Shown in pieces: positions 1 through 6,066 of a stretch of 8,909 nucleotides of DNA. The DNA comes from Microbacteriaceae bacterium (lineage in GTDB: Bacteria; Actinomycetota; Actinomycetes; Actinomycetales; Microbacteriaceae), in NCBI GenBank assembly GCA_947454285.1, contig CANGJO010000036.1:1-8909 (forward strand), in the 5' to 3' direction. The notes below the pieces were generated by a model. It saw only the letters and a list, made by a program, of their open reading frames with translations. It was not told the DNA's origin and searched no databases. How positions within the stretch are numbered: position 1 is the stretch's first letter; each line of letters begins with the position of its first letter. The translations under genes were made by a program, and so were the position numbers.

Positions 1-1
1 A

Positions 2-520
2 AATGCTGACGAAGCTCTTCAGGATTTAATTGAGATCATTAATGCCGTTGAATCACGCTTTGGCAAGGGCCGTTTGCGCTTTGACCCAACCCTGGTTCGC
101 GGCATGGGTTACTACACCGGAACAATTTTTGAAATCGAACACCCGCAGTCCGGTTCATCAATCGGGGGTGGCGGTCGCTACGACGGAATGATTGGTCGCT
201 GGACCGGTGAAGAAGTTCCTGCAGTTGGCATCTCTATAGGTTTTGAACGTGCGGTTGATCTGGTGCCAGACACGTTGGTGAGCAAAGCGCCAATGCGCTT
301 AGTTCTGGTGCTCGATGACACCAGCGCCGGGACTATCGGGGTTGCACTGGCTCGTCAAAAGGACCTGTTTGAACATGGCTATGGCGTGCGCCTAGAGCAA
401 CGCCCAAAGAAGCTGAATCTACTGCTGGATAGCCTTGCAGAGCAGGGATTTACGCACTTTGCCACTGTTGGCGCGGACTCGAACAGCTTCGAGAGCCTTG
501 ACATCAAGCCAATCGCCTAA
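2..520 (+). CDS. hisS: Histidine--tRNA ligase, C-terminal part (5' end outside window)
   Basis: Class II histidyl-tRNA synthetase, which charges tRNA-His in the cytoplasm. The frame is open from base 2, so only the last 172 residues are present; the family is usually about 420-440 residues. Counting from the window edge, the HisA motif LVRGMGYYTG lies at residues 31-40, the glycine-rich SIGGGGRYDG (HisB region) at 53-62, and motif 3, GISIGFER, with its ATP-binding arginine, at 76-83. The remaining roughly 85 residues are the alpha/beta anticodon-binding domain. The usual LVRGLDYY appears here as LVRGMGYY; from memory that variant occurs in related actinobacteria, so I do not read it as damage. 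The intact GGGRYD and FER motifs favour a true synthetase over the HisZ paralogue. An internal TTG at 74 lies inside the conserved region and is not the start. The eno gene begins 73 bases after the stop. Confidence 0.95.
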   Translation, partial: NADEALQDLIEIINAVESRFGKGRLRFDPTLVRGMGYYTGTIFEIEHPQSGSSIGGGGRYDGMIGRWTGEEVPAVGISIGFERAVDLVPDTLVSKAPMRLVLVLDDTSAGTIGVALARQKDLFEHGYGVRLEQRPKKLNLLLDSLAEQGFTHFATVGADSNSFESLDIKPIA

Positions 521-535
521 ACTAAGAGCTATTAC

Positions 536-559
536 AACGACGTTTTTTCGCGTCGTTTT
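536..559 (+). terminator. Possible weak intrinsic terminator between hisS and eno
   Basis: A perfect 7-bp stem AACGACG (536-542) / CGTCGTT (551-557) with an 8-base loop, TTTTTTCG, is followed by a short T run (556-559) and another T-rich stretch at 566-570. The stem is short and the loop is itself T-rich, so termination would be partial at best. Its position just after the hisS stop supports the reading. Confidence 0.35.
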
Positions 560-582
560 GGCGCGTTTTTCACAGCCCAAAT

Positions 583-588
583 AAGGAG
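583..588 (+). promoter_or_regulatory. Shine-Dalgarno of eno (fixes the TTG start)
   Basis: AAGGAG lies 5 bases upstream of the TTG at 594. It is the strongest ribosome binding site in the window and supports initiation at this non-ATG codon. The first residues, MSIIEAIGAREILDSRG, also match where enolases normally begin. Confidence 0.85.
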
Positions 589-593
589 ACACC

Positions 594-1880
594 TTGTCAA
601 TCATTGAAGCCATTGGCGCACGCGAGATTCTTGACTCACGCGGAAACCCAACCATTGAGGTTGAGGTGCTGCTAGAAGACGACAGCTTTGGTCGCGCTGC
701 AGTTCCATCAGGAGCATCAACCGGTGCATTCGAAGCCCACGAGAGCCGCGATGGCGACAAGTCTCGCTACCTAGGCAAGGGTGTTCAGAACGCAGTTAAG
801 GCTGTTGTTGAAGTTGTTGACGAAGCACTTGTTGGTTTCGACGCGCTTGACCAGCGTCTAGTTGACGCAGCACTTATCTCACTTGATGGCACCGCCAACA
901 AAGAGAAGCTAGGTGCAAACGCAATCCTTGGTGTTTCACTTGCAAACGCCCGTGCAGCAGCAGAGGCAACCGGTCAGCCGCTTTACCGCTACCTTGGTGG
1001 TCCAAACGCTTACACACTTCCAGTTCCACTAATGAACATCATCAACGGTGGCGCTCACGCTGACACCGGCGTTGACATTCAGGAATTCATGATCGTGCCT
1101 CTAGGTGCCGAGACTTTCAGCGAAGCAATCCGTTGGGGCGTTGAGGTTTACCACGCACTAAAGGGCCTGCTCCACAGCAAGGGTCTTTCAACCGGTCTAG
1201 GTGACGAAGGTGGTTTTGCACCTGAGCTTCCAAACAACGCAGCGGCACTTGAGCTAATCGCAGAAGCAATCGCAAAGGCTGGCTACAAGCTAGGCACCGA
1301 TATCGCGCTTGCACTTGACGTTGCAGCTACCGAGTTCTACTCGGAAGAAACCAAGAAGTACACCTTCGAGGGCCAGGAGCGCACCGGTGACGAGATGATC
1401 GCTTACTACACCGATCTAGTTGCTCGCTTCCCACTTGTTTCAATCGAAGACCCACTTTCAGAAGACGACTGGGCTTCATGGACCAAGATGACCGCGTCAC
1501 TTGGCTCAAAGGTTCAGCTTGTTGGTGACGACCTTTACGTGACCAACCCAGCTCGTTTGCAGAAGGGTATCGACGAAGCTGCCGGTAACGCGATTCTTGT
1601 GAAGGTAAACCAGATTGGAACCTTGACTGAGACTCTTGATGCAGTTTCACTTGCACAGCGCAGTGGAATGAAGGCAATCATTTCTCACCGTTCAGGTGAG
1701 ACAGAAGACACCTTCATTGCTGACCTTGCAGTTGCAACCAACGCAGGCCAGATCAAGACTGGTGCGCCTGCTCGTTCAGAGCGTGTTGCAAAGTACAACC
1801 AGTTGCTACGCATTGAAGAAGAGCTAAGCGATGCAGCGTTCTACGCCGGTCGTTCAGCTTTTCCTCGTTTCAAGGCGTAA
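594..1880 (+). CDS. eno: Enolase (phosphopyruvate hydratase)
   Basis: Cytoplasmic glycolytic enzyme converting 2-phosphoglycerate to phosphoenolpyruvate; Mg-dependent and also a partner of RNA decay complexes in some bacteria. The protein is 428 residues, full length for the family. The N-terminal domain opens with REILDSRGNPT (10-20). In the TIM-barrel domain I see the proton donor Glu205 in GDEGGF, metal ligands Asp242, Glu285 (SIEDPLSEDDW) and Asp312 (VGDDL), the base Lys337 (LVKVNQIGT), the enolase signature SHRSGETED at 364-372, and Lys388 in IKTGAP. Initiation is at TTG, with a good AAGGAG 5 bases upstream. Leucine codons are unusual for an actinobacterium: a hand count gives about 24 CTT and 13 CTA but only 2 CTG and 1 CTC. 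The next gene starts 10 bases after the stop, so eno probably leads an eno-ftsB-DUF501 operon. Confidence 0.98.
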   Translation: MSIIEAIGAREILDSRGNPTIEVEVLLEDDSFGRAAVPSGASTGAFEAHESRDGDKSRYLGKGVQNAVKAVVEVVDEALVGFDALDQRLVDAALISLDGTANKEKLGANAILGVSLANARAAAEATGQPLYRYLGGPNAYTLPVPLMNIINGGAHADTGVDIQEFMIVPLGAETFSEAIRWGVEVYHALKGLLHSKGLSTGLGDEGGFAPELPNNAAALELIAEAIAKAGYKLGTDIALALDVAATEFYSEETKKYTFEGQERTGDEMIAYYTDLVARFPLVSIEDPLSEDDWASWTKMTASLGSKVQLVGDDLYVTNPARLQKGIDEAAGNAILVKVNQIGTLTETLDAVSLAQRSGMKAIISHRSGETEDTFIADLAVATNAGQIKTGAPARSERVAKYNQLLRIEEELSDAAFYAGRSAFPRFKA

Positions 1881-1890
1881 TACTTAAAGC

Positions 1891-2424
1891 ATGAGAACAC
1901 CCCGCAAAGTTGCGCCTTCACAATCGAAGGCCGCTTTGCGGGTTTCTCGTTTAAACCTTTCAAGCCTTGCTTTGCTGGCCATGATTGTGCTTGGTGTGGT
2001 TACACTCGCGCCTCGAGTGCAAACTTGGTTCACCCAGCGTCAGGCAATTTTTGCAGCCCAGCAGAGCCTTGAAGAGGCAAAAAAAGAAGTTGCCCAGATG
2101 CAGGTTGAGCGTAAGCGTTGGGAAGACCCGGCTTACATTCGCGCTCAGGCTCGTGACCGCTTGTACTACGTGATGCCGGGTGAGGTTTCTTACCTGGTGA
2201 TGGATGCCGATGGCGTTAACACCTCGGATACCTCTGGAACCGTTGGTGCCAAGATGGCCGCCGACAAAAACAACGCGCAAATCTCAAGCACTATCTACCA
2301 AACCAAAAACAATTGGGTCGATGCCGTTTTGGAATCTGTAATTCGCGCCGGTGTCGAGCAGCCAACCGATAAAAACATCGTTGCCGAAACCCAAAGCGGT
2401 GCAAAGACTAAGGCCGGAAACTAA
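1891..2424 (+). CDS. FtsB/DivIC-family septum formation initiator
   Basis: Bitopic membrane protein of the divisome. In this family (Pfam DivIC) the periplasmic coiled coil pairs with FtsL-type partners and activates septal cell-wall synthesis. The protein has 177 residues: a short basic cytoplasmic tail (1-21), one membrane segment (about 22-40, LNLSSLALLAMIVLGVVTLA), a coiled-coil region (about 46-76), then the family signature at 77-98, beginning WEDPAYIRAQARDRL and ending YVMPGE. The tail after residue 105 is low-complexity, polar and probably disordered, apart from a short NNWVDAVL segment. There is no clear Shine-Dalgarno; the start lies 10 bases after the eno stop, so coupled translation is likely. 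The eno-divIC-DUF501 order is the same as mycobacterial Rv1023-Rv1025. I leave the symbol blank because the FtsB and DivIC names overlap in this phylum. Confidence 0.9.
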   Translation: MRTPRKVAPSQSKAALRVSRLNLSSLALLAMIVLGVVTLAPRVQTWFTQRQAIFAAQQSLEEAKKEVAQMQVERKRWEDPAYIRAQARDRLYYVMPGEVSYLVMDADGVNTSDTSGTVGAKMAADKNNAQISSTIYQTKNNWVDAVLESVIRAGVEQPTDKNIVAETQSGAKTKAGN

Positions 2425-2936
2425 TGCCACTTACTCCAGCAACCGCTGAAGACATTGCAGAGGTATCGCGCCAACTTGGCCGCGAAGCTCGCGACATTGT
2501 GGCGATTGCCGCCCGTTGCATTTGCGGCAAACCAACCGTCGTGCACACCGCACCACGACTTGCCGATGGCACGCCTTTTCCAACCACCTATTACCTAACT
2601 CACAAGGGCGCTACCTCGGCAGTTTCAACACTTGAGGCAAGCGGCCTGATGGCCGAGTTGCAACAGCGCCTTTCCGATGAACCGGAACTTGCTGCCGCCT
2701 ACCAGACAGCTCACGAGGCCTTCATTGCCGATCGCGACAAAACCGCACACGAACTTGGTCTTGAGGTTCCAGAAATTGCCGGAATCTCAGCCGGTGGCAT
2801 GCCAACGCGTGTGAAGTGCCTCCATGCGTTGATCGGTCACTCGCTGGCTGCCGGTCCGGGCGTAAACCCGATAGGTGATATCGCACTGGCGGCTTGCTCG
2901 TGGAGCCCAAATAGATGCGTTTGCGAAAGTAACTAG
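2424..2936 (+). CDS. DUF501 family protein
   Basis: Conserved actinobacterial protein of unknown biochemical role, 170 residues, predicted soluble. Family hallmarks are visible: RCICGKPTVV at 31-40, PFPTTYYLTH at 51-60, and a highly conserved C-terminal block at 124-152 containing GGMPTRVKCLHALIGHSLA and GPGVNPIGD. Cysteines 32, 34, 132, 158, 165 and 167 plus nearby histidines (134, 139) could form a metal or redox site; that is inference. The ATG overlaps the preceding TAA by one base (TAATG), so translation is almost certainly coupled to the septum initiator gene, and the product may share its setting. In many actinobacteria this gene is followed by a Ppx/GppA phosphatase; here it is not. 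Confidence 0.9.
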   Translation: MPLTPATAEDIAEVSRQLGREARDIVAIAARCICGKPTVVHTAPRLADGTPFPTTYYLTHKGATSAVSTLEASGLMAELQQRLSDEPELAAAYQTAHEAFIADRDKTAHELGLEVPEIAGISAGGMPTRVKCLHALIGHSLAAGPGVNPIGDIALAACSWSPNRCVCESN

Positions 2937-2958
2937 CAACCACCTTTGTCAGGTTGCT
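2935..2958 (+). terminator. Hairpin after DUF501, possible weak terminator
   Basis: A perfect 7-bp inverted repeat AGCAACC (2935-2941) / GGTTGCT (2952-2958) with a 10-base loop starts within the DUF501 stop codon. No T-tract follows, so it is not a canonical intrinsic terminator. It could protect the mRNA 3' end or act with Rho. Confidence 0.3.
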
Positions 2959-3010
2959 TCGGCCCATGCCACGAGGCTCTATTACGGCTAATCCAGGGCT
3001 TGTAAGGCCC

Positions 3011-3016
3011 TAAAAT
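3011..3016 (+). promoter_or_regulatory. Candidate -10 element for the NADH dehydrogenase gene (possible leaderless mRNA)
   Basis: TAAAAT matches the -10 consensus at 5 of 6 positions and ends 6 bases before the ATG at 3023, so transcription would begin at or next to the start codon. There is no usable Shine-Dalgarno; GGA at 3018-3020 is only 2 bases from the ATG. No good -35 is visible. An imperfect hairpin (2995-3001 with 3005-3011) sits directly upstream. Confidence 0.4.
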
Positions 3017-3022
3017 GGAACA

Positions 3023-4369
3023 ATGTCTGCAATCAACTCTGGCGCCAACGCGCCCAAAATTCTTATCGTCGGTGGCGGTTACGCCGGTTTCTACACAGCT
3101 TTCAAGCTAGAGAAGCAATTGAAGCAGGGCGAGGCTGAGGTCACTCTTGTTGATCCGCTTCCTTACCTGACTTACCAGCCTTTCCTACCTGAGGTAGTTG
3201 CTGGTTCAATCGAGGCCCGTCACGTGGTGACATCTCACCGTCGTCACCTACGCAAGACCAACATCGTTGCCGGAAAGGTAACCAACGTTGATCACGCATC
3301 AAAGACTGCGACTATCGAAGTTGAAGGCCTAGCTCCTTACAAGATGCAGTACGACCAGATCGTGGTTACTGCTGGTGCAGTATCACGTACCTTCCCAATT
3401 CCAGGTGTTGCAGACAATGCAATTGGTTTGAAGACCATCGAAGAAGCAGTTGAAATTCGCAACCGCATCATCACCAACCTAGACAAGGCAGCTAACTTGC
3501 CTGCGGGTGCAGCACGCGATCGTCTATTGACCTTCGTTGTTATTGGTGGTGGTTTCGCAGGTATCGAGACTTTCGCTGAAATGCGTTCGCTAGTTAGCTA
3601 CTTGCTTCGTTACTACCCAAACATTTCTTTCGCAGACACTCACTTCCACTTGATCGAGGCCATGGGCCGCATCATGCCAGAAGTGGCGTTGAACACCAGC
3701 GAGTGGGTAATCGCAAACCTAGACAAGCGTGGCGCAAAGATTCACCTGAACACTCAGTTGCAGTCTGCTGAAAACGGCAAGATTGAACTTTCAACCGGTG
3801 AGTCATTCGAGTCAGACGTAATCGTTTGGACCGCCGGTGTTATGGCGCACCCATTCGTACGCAACACCGATCTTCCGCTCGACGAGCGTGGCCGCATCAC
3901 CGCAAAGGCAACCCTTCAGGTTGTTGACGGCGAGAAGGTAATCGTTGATGCGTGGACCGCTGGTGACGTTTCTGCTGTTCCTGACCTTTCAGGTGGCGGC
4001 GTTGGTGGCTTCTGTGTTCCAAACGCGCAGCACGCTGTTCGTCAGGCGAAGTTGCTTGCCAAGAACATCGTTGCTTCACTTCGCAACCAGACCATCGCTG
4101 AGTACCTTCACAAGAACCTTGGTGCAGTTGCCGGTCTTGGTATTGGCGTTGGTGTTTACCAGTACAAGAAGCTTGCAATCAAGGGTGTAATCGCTTGGTT
4201 CATGCACCGTGGTTACCACGGTCTTGCAATGCCTATGTGGGAGCGCAAGATTCGCGTAGTTTCTGGTTGGATCTGGAACTTCTTGCTACGTCGCGACATC
4301 GTTGCGATCTCAGCAACTAAGGATCCTCGATTAGCTTTCGCGACCTTCGCGTCACGTCCAAAGGCTTAA
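3023..4369 (+). CDS. ndh: Type II NADH dehydrogenase (NAD(P)/FAD-dependent oxidoreductase)
   Basis: Single-subunit, non-proton-pumping respiratory enzyme passing electrons from NADH through FAD to the quinone pool at the inner face of the membrane. It has 448 residues. An N-terminal FAD dinucleotide fold is seen at 13-26 (ILIVGGGYAGFYTA), then the family segment YLTYQPFLPEVVAG at 48-61. The NADH fold is at 171-183 (FVVIGGGFAGIET), the second FAD motif at 311-320 (WTAGDVSAVP), and the quinone-site region at 332-341 (VPNAQHAVRQ). The C-terminus, with hydrophobic stretches around 366-378 and 385-395 and an amphipathic basic end, fits membrane attachment. No Shine-Dalgarno precedes the ATG. The gene ends just before a very strong terminator, so it is probably monocistronic. 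Substrate preference (NADH or NADPH) cannot be read from sequence alone. Like eno, it uses CTA leucine codons often, consistent with high expression. Confidence 0.93.
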   Translation: MSAINSGANAPKILIVGGGYAGFYTAFKLEKQLKQGEAEVTLVDPLPYLTYQPFLPEVVAGSIEARHVVTSHRRHLRKTNIVAGKVTNVDHASKTATIEVEGLAPYKMQYDQIVVTAGAVSRTFPIPGVADNAIGLKTIEEAVEIRNRIITNLDKAANLPAGAARDRLLTFVVIGGGFAGIETFAEMRSLVSYLLRYYPNISFADTHFHLIEAMGRIMPEVALNTSEWVIANLDKRGAKIHLNTQLQSAENGKIELSTGESFESDVIVWTAGVMAHPFVRNTDLPLDERGRITAKATLQVVDGEKVIVDAWTAGDVSAVPDLSGGGVGGFCVPNAQHAVRQAKLLAKNIVASLRNQTIAEYLHKNLGAVAGLGIGVGVYQYKKLAIKGVIAWFMHRGYHGLAMPMWERKIRVVSGWIWNFLLRRDIVAISATKDPRLAFATFASRPKA

Positions 4370-4381
4370 TCGCAAAACTTG

Positions 4382-4418
4382 GAAAAGGCGCCTAGGTATC
4401 TAGGCGCCTTTTCTTTTT
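4382..4418 (+). terminator. Strong intrinsic terminator after the NADH dehydrogenase gene
   Basis: A perfect 14-bp stem (4382-4395 pairing with 4400-4413, core GGCGCCTAG) with a GTAT tetraloop is followed by TTTTT (4414-4418). It begins 12 bases after the ndh stop. The A-tract in the left arm mirrors the T-tract in the right, so it could also act on the opposite strand. Confidence 0.95.
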
Positions 4419-4436
4419 CAAGCGCGCGAGCGCTTG
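4419..4436 (+). other. GNRA-type hairpin abutting the tRNA 5' end
   Basis: The inverted repeat CAAGCGC (4419-4425) / GCGCTTG (4430-4436) closes a GCGA tetraloop. The last pair would use G4436, the first base of the tRNA, so the hairpin ends exactly at the expected RNase P cleavage site. It fills the whole gap between the terminator T-tract and the tRNA. Confidence 0.55.
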
Positions 4437-4511
4437 CCCCTGTATTCCAATGGCAGAGAAGGGCGACTTAAAATCGCTACAGTGTGGGTTCGAGTCCCAC
4501 CAGGGGCACCA
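4436..4511 (+). tRNA. tRNA with anticodon UAA (leucine UUA codon), short variable loop
   Basis: The cloverleaf was folded by hand. The acceptor stem is GCCCCTG (4436-4442) with CAGGGGC (4501-4507); the discriminator is A4508 and CCA is encoded (4509-4511). The D arm has a 3-bp stem TTC (4445-4447) / GAA (4458-4460) with GG at 4452-4453. The anticodon stem is GGCGA (4462-4466) / TCGCT (4474-4478) with loop CTTAAAA, giving anticodon TAA at 4469-4471. The T arm is GTGGG (4484-4488) / CCCAC (4496-4500) with loop TTCGAGT. The anticodon reads UUA, and the D loop (AAT-GG-C-AGA) resembles leucine tRNAs. The variable region, however, is only five bases (4479-4483), whereas bacterial leucine tRNAs normally carry a long variable arm. 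UUA codons do occur in this window (hisS, ndh, ilvA and others). Charging identity is therefore inferred from the anticodon and D arm. I see no separate promoter in the 17 bases after the upstream terminator. Confidence 0.88.
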
Positions 4512-4553
4512 GATTATTGAGTGCAATTCAGCAAACTCCCAGTAAGTGCGGGT

Positions 4554-4559
4554 TAACAT
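4554..4559 (+). promoter_or_regulatory. Candidate -10 element for lemA-htpX (possible leaderless mRNA)
   Basis: TAACAT fits the TANNNT pattern and ends 6 bases before the lemA ATG at 4566. No Shine-Dalgarno precedes that ATG (the upstream bases read ATTTACCC). The spacing is the same as at the NADH dehydrogenase gene. No convincing -35 is seen. Confidence 0.4.
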
Positions 4560-4565
4560 TTACCC

Positions 4566-5135
4566 ATGGACATCACACTCATCGTCGTAATCGGCGCAAT
4601 CGTACTTATCGGTATTTTCCTTTGGGCTACTTACAACGGCCTAGTCACCTTGAATGTTCGCGTTGATGAAGCCTGGAGCGACATCACTGTTCAGCTCAAG
4701 CGTCGTGCCGACCTGATTCCAAACCTGATCGAGACCGTAAAGGGTTACGCAACCCACGAAAAAGAAGTCTTCGATAACGTGACCAAGGCTCGTGCCGCTA
4801 CTGTGTCACCTCAGGTGCTTTCACACCCAGGGCAGGCAGCTGCAGCAGAAGACGCTTTTGGTTCGGCTATGAAGAGCCTGTTCGCAGTAGCCGAGGCTTA
4901 CCCACAGTTGCAGGCCAACCAGAACTTCCTAAGCCTTCAGCAGGAACTTTCGGACACTGAAGACAAGATCATGGCCGCACGCCGTTTCTACAACGGTGGC
5001 GTTCGCGAACTAAACACAAAGATCAAGCAGTTCCCACAGACCTTGTTTGTGCGCAGTCTTGGTTTCAAGGAGCGCGAGTTCTTTGAGGTTGCCGATCCTG
5101 CGGCTATCGCAGACGCGCCAACCGTAAAGTTCTAA
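4566..5135 (+). CDS. lemA: LemA family membrane protein
   Basis: Membrane-anchored helical protein of poorly defined function, conserved across bacteria and often encoded beside an HtpX-type or other membrane protease. The protein has 189 residues. One N-terminal membrane helix (about 4-23, with LIVVIGAIVLIGIFLWATYN) follows a very short external tail. Then come the family core VRVDEAWSDITVQLKRRADLIPNL at about 32-55 (split: VDEAWSDI, then QLKRRADLIPNL), a helical bundle, and the conserved ending with FLSLQQELSDTEDKI and ARRFYNGGVRELN near 120-151. The length is normal for the family. The htpX gene starts 13 bases downstream on the same strand, so the two are co-transcribed. The 54 bases between the tRNA and this gene show no terminator. 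Confidence 0.93.
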   Translation: MDITLIVVIGAIVLIGIFLWATYNGLVTLNVRVDEAWSDITVQLKRRADLIPNLIETVKGYATHEKEVFDNVTKARAATVSPQVLSHPGQAAAAEDAFGSAMKSLFAVAEAYPQLQANQNFLSLQQELSDTEDKIMAARRFYNGGVRELNTKIKQFPQTLFVRSLGFKEREFFEVADPAAIADAPTVKF

Positions 5136-5148
5136 TAGCCTTACAACT

Positions 5149-6039
5149 ATGTATTCAGCTATAGCTGCTAACAAACGAAACACGTTCTTCATCGTGTTTG
5201 GTTTCGTTGCACTACTTGGCGGCCTTGCGTATTGGTGGGGTCAGGCAAGTGGCAACGGCTCAAACGCAATCATGATCATTGGTTTTGTGATTGCCTACGC
5301 GCTGTTCCAATACTTCGTGGCCAGCTCACTTGCAATTGCAATGAGCGGCGCAGTGCCAATCACAAAATCCGATAACCCACGACTGTGGCGCATCGTTGAG
5401 AACTTGGCAATCACCGAGGGCATGCCAATGCCAAAGGTTTACATCATCACCGATGATGCGCCGAACGCATTTGCCACCGGTCGCGACCCAAAGCACGCGG
5501 TGGTTGCCGCAACAACTGGTTTGCTTGCGATCATGAACGATAAAGAGCTTGAGGGCGTTATGGCTCACGAGCTTGGTCACGTGAAGAATTACGACATTCG
5601 CGTTTCAACAATCGTGTTTGGTCTAGTCAGTGCGGTTGGTGTGCTGGCCGACTTTGCAATCCGCATGGCCTTTTTCTCAGGTGGCGGCCGCCGAGACTCA
5701 AACGACAATGGCTTTGGTGCCGCGATGATTCTTATCGGTGTTGTGGCGACAATTATTTCTTGGCTGCTTGGTCCGATTGTGGCCGCGGCCGTTTCGCGAC
5801 AGCGCGAGTACCTGGCCGATGCAACCGGCGCACACACCACCCGATACCCAGAGGGTCTGGCCAGTGCACTCGAAAAGCTGGGGCAATACGGAAAGCCAAT
5901 GCGCCGTGCCAGCTCGTCTATGGCGCACATGTACATCAACGATCCGGTGAAGCCTGGCCTGACCGAGCGTCTGTTCTCAACCCACCCACCGATTCCGCAG
6001 CGAATTGCTCGTCTGCGCGCAATCGGCAGCAAGTTCTAA
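5149..6039 (+). CDS. htpX: HtpX-like M48 family zinc metalloprotease
   Basis: Integral membrane protease with a cytoplasmic active site, thought to clear damaged or misfolded membrane proteins. The protein has 296 residues, close to the family norm. Predicted membrane segments lie near 11-30, 40-62, 152-173 and 190-217. The zinc motif HELGH is at 140-144 (within VMAHELGHVKNYD). The third ligand is the glutamate of REYLADATG (Glu220), with the conserved Asp224 after it. The C-terminal block STHPPIPQRIARL (277-289) is typical of HtpX. The start MYSAIAANKR matches the usual N-terminus; there is no clear Shine-Dalgarno and the gap from lemA is 13 bases, so translation is probably coupled. A long antisense reading frame opposite the 3' half is a codon-bias shadow. 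Confidence 0.95.
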   Translation: MYSAIAANKRNTFFIVFGFVALLGGLAYWWGQASGNGSNAIMIIGFVIAYALFQYFVASSLAIAMSGAVPITKSDNPRLWRIVENLAITEGMPMPKVYIITDDAPNAFATGRDPKHAVVAATTGLLAIMNDKELEGVMAHELGHVKNYDIRVSTIVFGLVSAVGVLADFAIRMAFFSGGGRRDSNDNGFGAAMILIGVVATIISWLLGPIVAAAVSRQREYLADATGAHTTRYPEGLASALEKLGQYGKPMRRASSSMAHMYINDPVKPGLTERLFSTHPPIPQRIARLRAIGSKF

Positions 6040-6066
6040 AGGCCTGAGCCACGTCAACAAACTAGA

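Noticed and set aside
97..117. HisA motif reading LVRGMGYY in place of LVRGLDYY as a possible inactivating change in hisS
   Set aside because: The other catalytic motifs are intact, and this variant is, to my recollection, seen in related actinobacteria, so it is more likely a lineage variant.
498..528. Perfect -35 hexamer TTGACA (498-503) inside the end of hisS, possibly an eno promoter
   Set aside because: The only -10-like hexamers are TAAACT at a 14-base spacing and TAAGAG at 19, both poor. The hexamer also simply encodes Leu-Asp in hisS. It may be real but is not supported.
2995..3011. Seven-pair hairpin AGGGCTT-GTA-AGGCCCT upstream of ndh as a terminator or riboswitch
   Set aside because: It has a three-base loop, one G-U pair and no T-tract, and sits where a promoter spacer would be. 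Not enough to call as a separate element.
4484..4666. 60-codon frame beginning inside the tRNA T arm
   Set aside because: It overlaps the tRNA and the start of lemA in another frame, and the product is low-complexity.
5589..6032. 147-codon antisense reading frame opposite the 3' half of htpX
   Set aside because: It is a shadow of htpX codon bias. It lacks family motifs, a ribosome site and sensible context, while the sense strand encodes intact M48 motifs.
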